DNA from: Amycolatopsis acidiphila
GTDB taxonomy: Bacteria; Actinomycetota; Actinomycetes; Mycobacteriales; Pseudonocardiaceae
Direction of reading: 5' to 3'
Assembly (NCBI RefSeq): GCF_021391495.1
Contig: NZ_CP090063.1
Coordinates: forward strand, 2,232,001 to 2,296,000
Length of the DNA: 64,000 nucleotides
Position numbers and translations under genes: made by a program. Under the pieces are notes generated by a model, which made no database searches, had not been told where the DNA came from, and worked only from the letters and a program-made list of their open reading frames with translations. Of this stretch, positions 60,712-64,000 are shown in pieces; position 1 is the first letter of the stretch; the number at the start of each line of letters is the position of its first letter.

Positions 60712-61977
60712 ATGGGGAGAAACTCCGGCCTGCCCGCCGGCTACGAACGGTTCCGGGTGTCGGCGCAGCACGTGCCCGACGACTCCGGCTGCGGGCTGCT
60801 GCACGTCGACATGGACGCGTTCTTCGCGGCCGTGGAGCTGCGCACCCGGCCCGAGCTGGTCGACAAGCCGGTGGTCGTCGCCGGCAGCGGTCCGCGCTCG
60901 GTGGTCACCTCGGCGAACTACCCGGCGCGCGAGTACGGCGTCCGCGCGGCGATGCCCGCGGCCGTCGCGCGGCGGCTGTGCCCGCAGGCGGTGTTCATCC
61001 CGCCCACCCACGGGCTCTACGGCGAGGTCTCCCGCGGCGTGATGGCGATCTTCCGCGACCTGACCCCGCTGGTCGAGCCGATGAGCCTGGACGAGGCGTT
61101 CCTGGACGTCAGCGGCGCGCTGCGGCGGCTCAAGGCCACCCCGGTGGAGCTGGCCGCCGGGATCCGCCGCCGGGTCCGGGCCGAGCACGGCATCACCTGC
61201 TCGGTCGGGGTCGCCGGGGTCAAGTTCGTCGCCAAGCTCGCCTCCGGGATGGCCAAGCCGGACGGGGTTCTGGTGGTGCCGGTGGAGCAGACCCTGGCGT
61301 TCCTGCACCCGCTGCCGATCTCCGCGCTGTGGGGCGTGGGGCAGCGCACGGAGGAGAGCCTGCGGCGGCTCGGGCTCACCACGATCGCGGAGGTGGCGGC
61401 CGCGCCGCTGCCCCGCCTGCGGCGCGCGGTCGGCAACGCCGCGGCCGAGCACCTGTACGCGCTGGCCCACGGTCAGGACGAGCGAGGCGTGGTCGTCGAC
61501 AGCCCGGACAAGTCGATCGGGGCGGAGCACACCTTCGACACCGACCAGCGCGACCCACGGCTGCTCGAACGGGAGCTGCTGCGGCTGTCCGAACGCGTCG
61601 CGGCGAGCCTGCGGGCGCGGGAGGTCCGCGGGCGGACGGTGTCGATCAAGGTCCGGTTCGCGGACTTTCGGACGATCACCAGAGCCCGTACCCTCGCCTC
61701 CGCCACCGATGTCGCGCGGGTCATTCACTCGACGGCGGTCGCGTTGCTGACGGAAGCGGTTTCGGGCGCGGAGATCCGGTTACTCGGAGTGCGGGTCGAA
61801 GGACTGTCCGGAGCCGACGCTCCCGAGCAGCTGACCTTCGAACGGGCGGAGCCGCGCTGGCGGGACGCCGAGGTGGCGGCGGACGTCGCCCGGTCGAAGT
61901 TCGGCGCGGGAGCCGTCCGGCCGGCTTCGCTGCTGTCGCCCGGCCCGGGTGAACCGCGGCGGCACAGCCCGACGTGA
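60712..61977 (+). CDS. dinB: DNA polymerase IV (DinB, Y-family)
   Basis: An error-prone translesion polymerase. Catalytic acidic residues are in VDMDAFFAAVE (near residue 32) and MSLDEAFLDVS (near 124), and the little-finger domain follows. PEQLTFE near the C-terminus resembles a beta-clamp-binding motif. The 421 residues are near the usual mycobacterial-type length. ATG 60712 is the start. No LexA-type box is visible upstream; the methyltransferase precedes it. Confidence 0.94.
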   Translation: MGRNSGLPAGYERFRVSAQHVPDDSGCGLLHVDMDAFFAAVELRTRPELVDKPVVVAGSGPRSVVTSANYPAREYGVRAAMPAAVARRLCPQAVFIPPTHGLYGEVSRGVMAIFRDLTPLVEPMSLDEAFLDVSGALRRLKATPVELAAGIRRRVRAEHGITCSVGVAGVKFVAKLASGMAKPDGVLVVPVEQTLAFLHPLPISALWGVGQRTEESLRRLGLTTIAEVAAAPLPRLRRAVGNAAAEHLYALAHGQDERGVVVDSPDKSIGAEHTFDTDQRDPRLLERELLRLSERVAASLRAREVRGRTVSIKVRFADFRTITRARTLASATDVARVIHSTAVALLTEAVSGAEIRLLGVRVEGLSGADAPEQLTFERAEPRWRDAEVAADVARSKFGAGAVRPASLLSPGPGEPRRHSPT

Positions 61978-62078
61978 CAGGAAAGCGTGCACGAAAAACA
62001 CAGATGAGCCGAACGGGGCACAGCTTCGGAGCGGGATCGGGTAGTCGTCCGCGCGCAGGACTCGTATCCTGGACAGAG

Positions 62079-62096
62079 ACACCCCGGTCGGGGTGT
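62079..62096. promoter_or_regulatory. Hairpin upstream of the DUF3040 gene
   Basis: acacccc-ggtc-ggggtgt is a perfect 7-bp stem in the 182-bp gap between dinB and the DUF3040 gene. A TATCCT -10 candidate lies just before it (62065-62070), which would put the hairpin at the start of the DUF3040 mRNA. Confidence 0.4.
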
Positions 62097-62159
62097 GATT
62101 GTTGGGTCCAGGACGTTGCGCGGCCCGGCGCCCGCGACAGCTGTGCCGGAGGAGGAAAG

Positions 62160-62543
62160 ATGCCACTCTCCGAGCATGAGCAGCGGCTGCTCGACCAGAT
62201 CGAGCGCGAGCTCTATGCCGAGGACCCCAAGTTCGCGTCCACGGTGCGCGGTGCCCGGTTCCGCCGGCCCGCACGCCGCCGTCGAATCCAGGGGATCGCG
62301 CTGTTCGTAGTCGGAGTCGCGCTGCTCGTGGTGGGCGTGATGGTCAGGGCGCTGTGGGTCGCCGAGATCCCGCTCGCCAGCGTGCTCGGATTCCTCGTGA
62401 TGTTCTTCGGGGTGGTGCTGGCCGTGATGTCGGGCCGCGGCCCGGCGGGCGCCAAGGGGGGCAAGAGCGGGCCGGGGAAGGCCAAGAGCTCGTTCACCCA
62501 GCGCATGGAAGAACGCTTCCGCCAGCGCTTCGAAGAGCAGTAG
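62160..62543 (+). CDS. DUF3040 small membrane protein
   Basis: A 127-residue protein with the family opening MPLSEHEQRLLDQIERELYAEDPKF, then two membrane helices (about residues 46-64 and 70-88) and a basic tail ending in ERFRQRFEEQ. DUF3040 proteins are confined to actinobacteria and often lie near division and wall genes (mraZ cluster). Their role is unknown. ATG 62160 has ggaggagg 4-11 nt upstream. A strong terminator follows. Confidence 0.92.
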   Translation: MPLSEHEQRLLDQIERELYAEDPKFASTVRGARFRRPARRRRIQGIALFVVGVALLVVGVMVRALWVAEIPLASVLGFLVMFFGVVLAVMSGRGPAGAKGGKSGPGKAKSSFTQRMEERFRQRFEEQ

Positions 62544-62554
62544 AGAGACTGGGA

Positions 62555-62588
62555 GGCGAGCGCTCGCGCGGAGCGCTCGCCTTTCTCT
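62555..62588. terminator. Terminator after the DUF3040 gene
   Basis: A perfect 11-bp stem, ggcgagcgctc / gagcgctcgcc, with a 5-nt loop, followed by tttctctt. It lies between convergent genes and should stop DUF3040 transcription. Confidence 0.88.
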
Positions 62589-62632
62589 TGCCCTTGATCA
62601 CGTCGGGGCCTGAACCCCGAACCGCCGCGTGC

Positions 62633-64000
62633 CTACCGGTTCCGCCGGAAGATCGACCGTGGGAAGAGGCGTCCGCGCCAGGACATCGGGGCGTTGCGGT
62701 GCAGGCTCGCCCGCACGCCCTCGAACGCCGGGGCGAACTGTGGGTCCTCCGCGCCGCCGCCCGGTGAGTACCAGGAGCGCTCCACGACGCCGACCACGGT
62801 CCGCAGGTCTTCCTGACCACTGTCGTCCAGATGGTGCTGCTGCGCGACCTTCTGCGCCGCCGCCCGGACGGTGTCCGACGTCGGGATCGGCAGCCCGCGG
62901 TCCGCGCACTCGTCCAGCAGCTCCGCCCACGCGGCATCCGCCGCACCGGGCGCGGCGCCCGTGATCGCCCGCCAGCGCCGTCGCCGATGGACCTCCCGTA
63001 CGACCGCGGGCGCCAGCGCCGCCGCGGCGAGCACCAGCAGGATCAGCGCGAGCGACCAGTGGATCAGCCACGCGCTCAGCAGCACGGCCACCAGCCACGC
63101 CCCGGCCGCCGCCAGGGGCAGCCAGCGGATCCGGTGCCGGCGTGCGAGCTTGGGCGCGAGGAACGCCCCGATGGTCAGCGCCACCGCCAGCAGCACCAGC
63201 GCGAGCGCGCCCCAGCCGGTCCAGCCGGGCGCCGAGCCGGGGCCCGCCGCCTGCTGGCCGCCGTTCGCGCCCGTGCCGTCGTCCTGCGCGTTCGGCGCCC
63301 CGGTCGGCGCCACGTGCGTGGTGGAGACGCTGGGCACCTCCTGGCTGTCCGTGGCCGACGGGTCGCTCGGCGAGCTGCCCGACTGCAGGTACGGCGGCAC
63401 GTAGCCGCGCCCGTCCGAGCGCGGTGTCGGGTCGAAGCTGACCCAGCCGAGGTCCTGACCGAAGTAGACCTCGACCCACGCGTGCGCGTCCTGCGAGGTG
63501 ATCATCCGGTAGTCGCCGTCGGTGTAACCGGTGGTGAAGCCGACCGCCACCCGCGTCGGGATGCCCAGCACGCGAAGCATGACCGCCATCGCGGAGGCGA
63601 ACTGCTCGCAGAACCCGCGCTTGCCCTTGAGCAGGAAGTCGGCCAGCGCGTCGGAGTCCGTCGCGGCCGCCGTGCGGGTGTCGTAGGTGAAGCCGTTCTC
63701 CGCGGTGAAGTACCGCCAGATCGCGCTCGCCTTGTCGAACGTCGTCGACGCGCCCGCGGTCAGCTGCTGGGTCAGCGCGACGACCCGCGGGTCCACGCCG
63801 TTGATCTGGGTGTAGGCCGCCGGGACCGACGCGGTGCGGTCCGGGGCCGACTCGAGCTGGTCCTTTGACGGCTCGGCCAGCGAGGTGATCTCGGTGTAGG
63901 GCTGCACGTGCTGCTTGCGCTCGCTGAACACCGCGCCGCCGCCCGGGTCGTAGTACCAGCCCTGGTCCACGCCCTGCAGTCCGCGCAGCGCGCCGTAGAC
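62633..64000 (-). CDS. Transglutaminase-like membrane protein (TgpA type), 5' end outside window
   Basis: The visible C-terminal 455 residues of a larger membrane protein; the frame remains open through base 64000. The papain-like transglutaminase core has cysteine in GFCEQFASAM, histidine in DAHAWVEVYF and aspartate in SFDPTPR. Two or three membrane helices follow (63020-63240), then a DUF4129-like cytoplasmic tail. Usually such genes follow a DUF58 gene and a MoxR ATPase gene, which would lie just beyond the window edge. In actinobacteria it sits in the mraZ/DUF3040 neighbourhood. Confidence 0.92.
   Translation of the reverse strand, partial: VYGALRGLQGVDQGWYYDPGGGAVFSERKQHVQPYTEITSLAEPSKDQLESAPDRTASVPAAYTQINGVDPRVVALTQQLTAGASTTFDKASAIWRYFTAENGFTYDTRTAAATDSDALADFLLKGKRGFCEQFASAMAVMLRVLGIPTRVAVGFTTGYTDGDYRMITSQDAHAWVEVYFGQDLGWVSFDPTPRSDGRGYVPPYLQSGSSPSDPSATDSQEVPSVSTTHVAPTGAPNAQDDGTGANGGQQAAGPGSAPGWTGWGALALVLLAVALTIGAFLAPKLARRHRIRWLPLAAAGAWLVAVLLSAWLIHWSLALILLVLAAAALAPAVVREVHRRRRWRAITGAAPGAADAAWAELLDECADRGLPIPTSDTVRAAAQKVAQQHHLDDSGQEDLRTVVGVVERSWYSPGGGAEDPQFAPAFEGVRASLHRNAPMSWRGRLFPRSIFRRNR

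Overview
This is about 64 kb of very GC-rich chromosomal DNA from an actinomycete. Pseudonocardiaceae, most likely Amycolatopsis or a close relative, is my inference. It rests on codon usage, many GTG/TTG starts, ATGA/GTGA stop-start overlaps, and two gene orders that are conserved in actinobacteria. No rRNA, tRNA, CRISPR array, insertion sequence, prophage or biosynthetic cluster was recognised. The window opens inside infB and closes inside a transglutaminase gene.

Layout. (1) 1-20 kb is the translation/RNA-processing island infB - DUF503 - rbfA - DHH phosphoesterase - MATE - truB - ribF - rpsO - pnp - M16 peptidase - dapB. Accessory blocks interrupt it: an ECF sigma factor with an MFS pump and a TRM11-like methyltransferase between rbfA and the DHH gene, then an MFS gene and a divergent TetR/GNAT pair before truB. 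(2) 20-31 kb is mixed: a hydrolase with its HTH partner, GtrA plus a GT87 glycosyltransferase, a YcaQ-like DNA glycosylase, a DUF4097/ribbon-helix-helix pair with a repeated operator, thyX, an ACT protein and an Nramp metal transporter with a DtxR-type operator in its promoter. (3) 31-42 kb carries a Ser/Thr kinase, dapA-rnj, a solute-binding/VWA lipoprotein-like protein, a DMT transporter, wrbA, an MFS plus flavin monooxygenase pair and an acyltransferase. (4) 42-55 kb matches the mycobacterial Rv2748c-Rv2743c neighbourhood: ftsK, argA-type GNAT, then rimO - pgsA - cinA, then clgR - pspA - pspM. Between argA and rimO lies a large multi-AAA gene that appears broken in three places. (5) 55-64 kb holds a catalytically dead amidase relative, pyrD, a GNAT, a 560-bp non-coding tract with a 12-codon mini-gene, nei2, a ParA-like ATPase, a methyltransferase, dinB, DUF3040 and the transglutaminase.

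How they work together: infB, rbfA, truB, rpsO, rimO, pnp and rnj serve ribosome assembly, initiation and RNA turnover. dapA and dapB feed lysine and peptidoglycan. ftsK, pgsA, clgR-pspA-pspM and the septum-type kinase serve the envelope and division. thyX, pyrD, nei2, dinB and the YcaQ-like protein serve nucleotide supply and DNA repair.

Most notable: the 12-codon ORF at 58033-58071 (minus strand) with a full promoter and a near-perfect Shine-Dalgarno sequence, followed by palindromes and a 53-bp tandem duplication; the broken quadruple-AAA gene, whose last frameshift joins its frame to rimO; an ECF-type promoter at pspA and a ClgR-like box at clgR; and well-formed operators for the TetR, ribbon-helix-helix and Mn/Fe transport genes.
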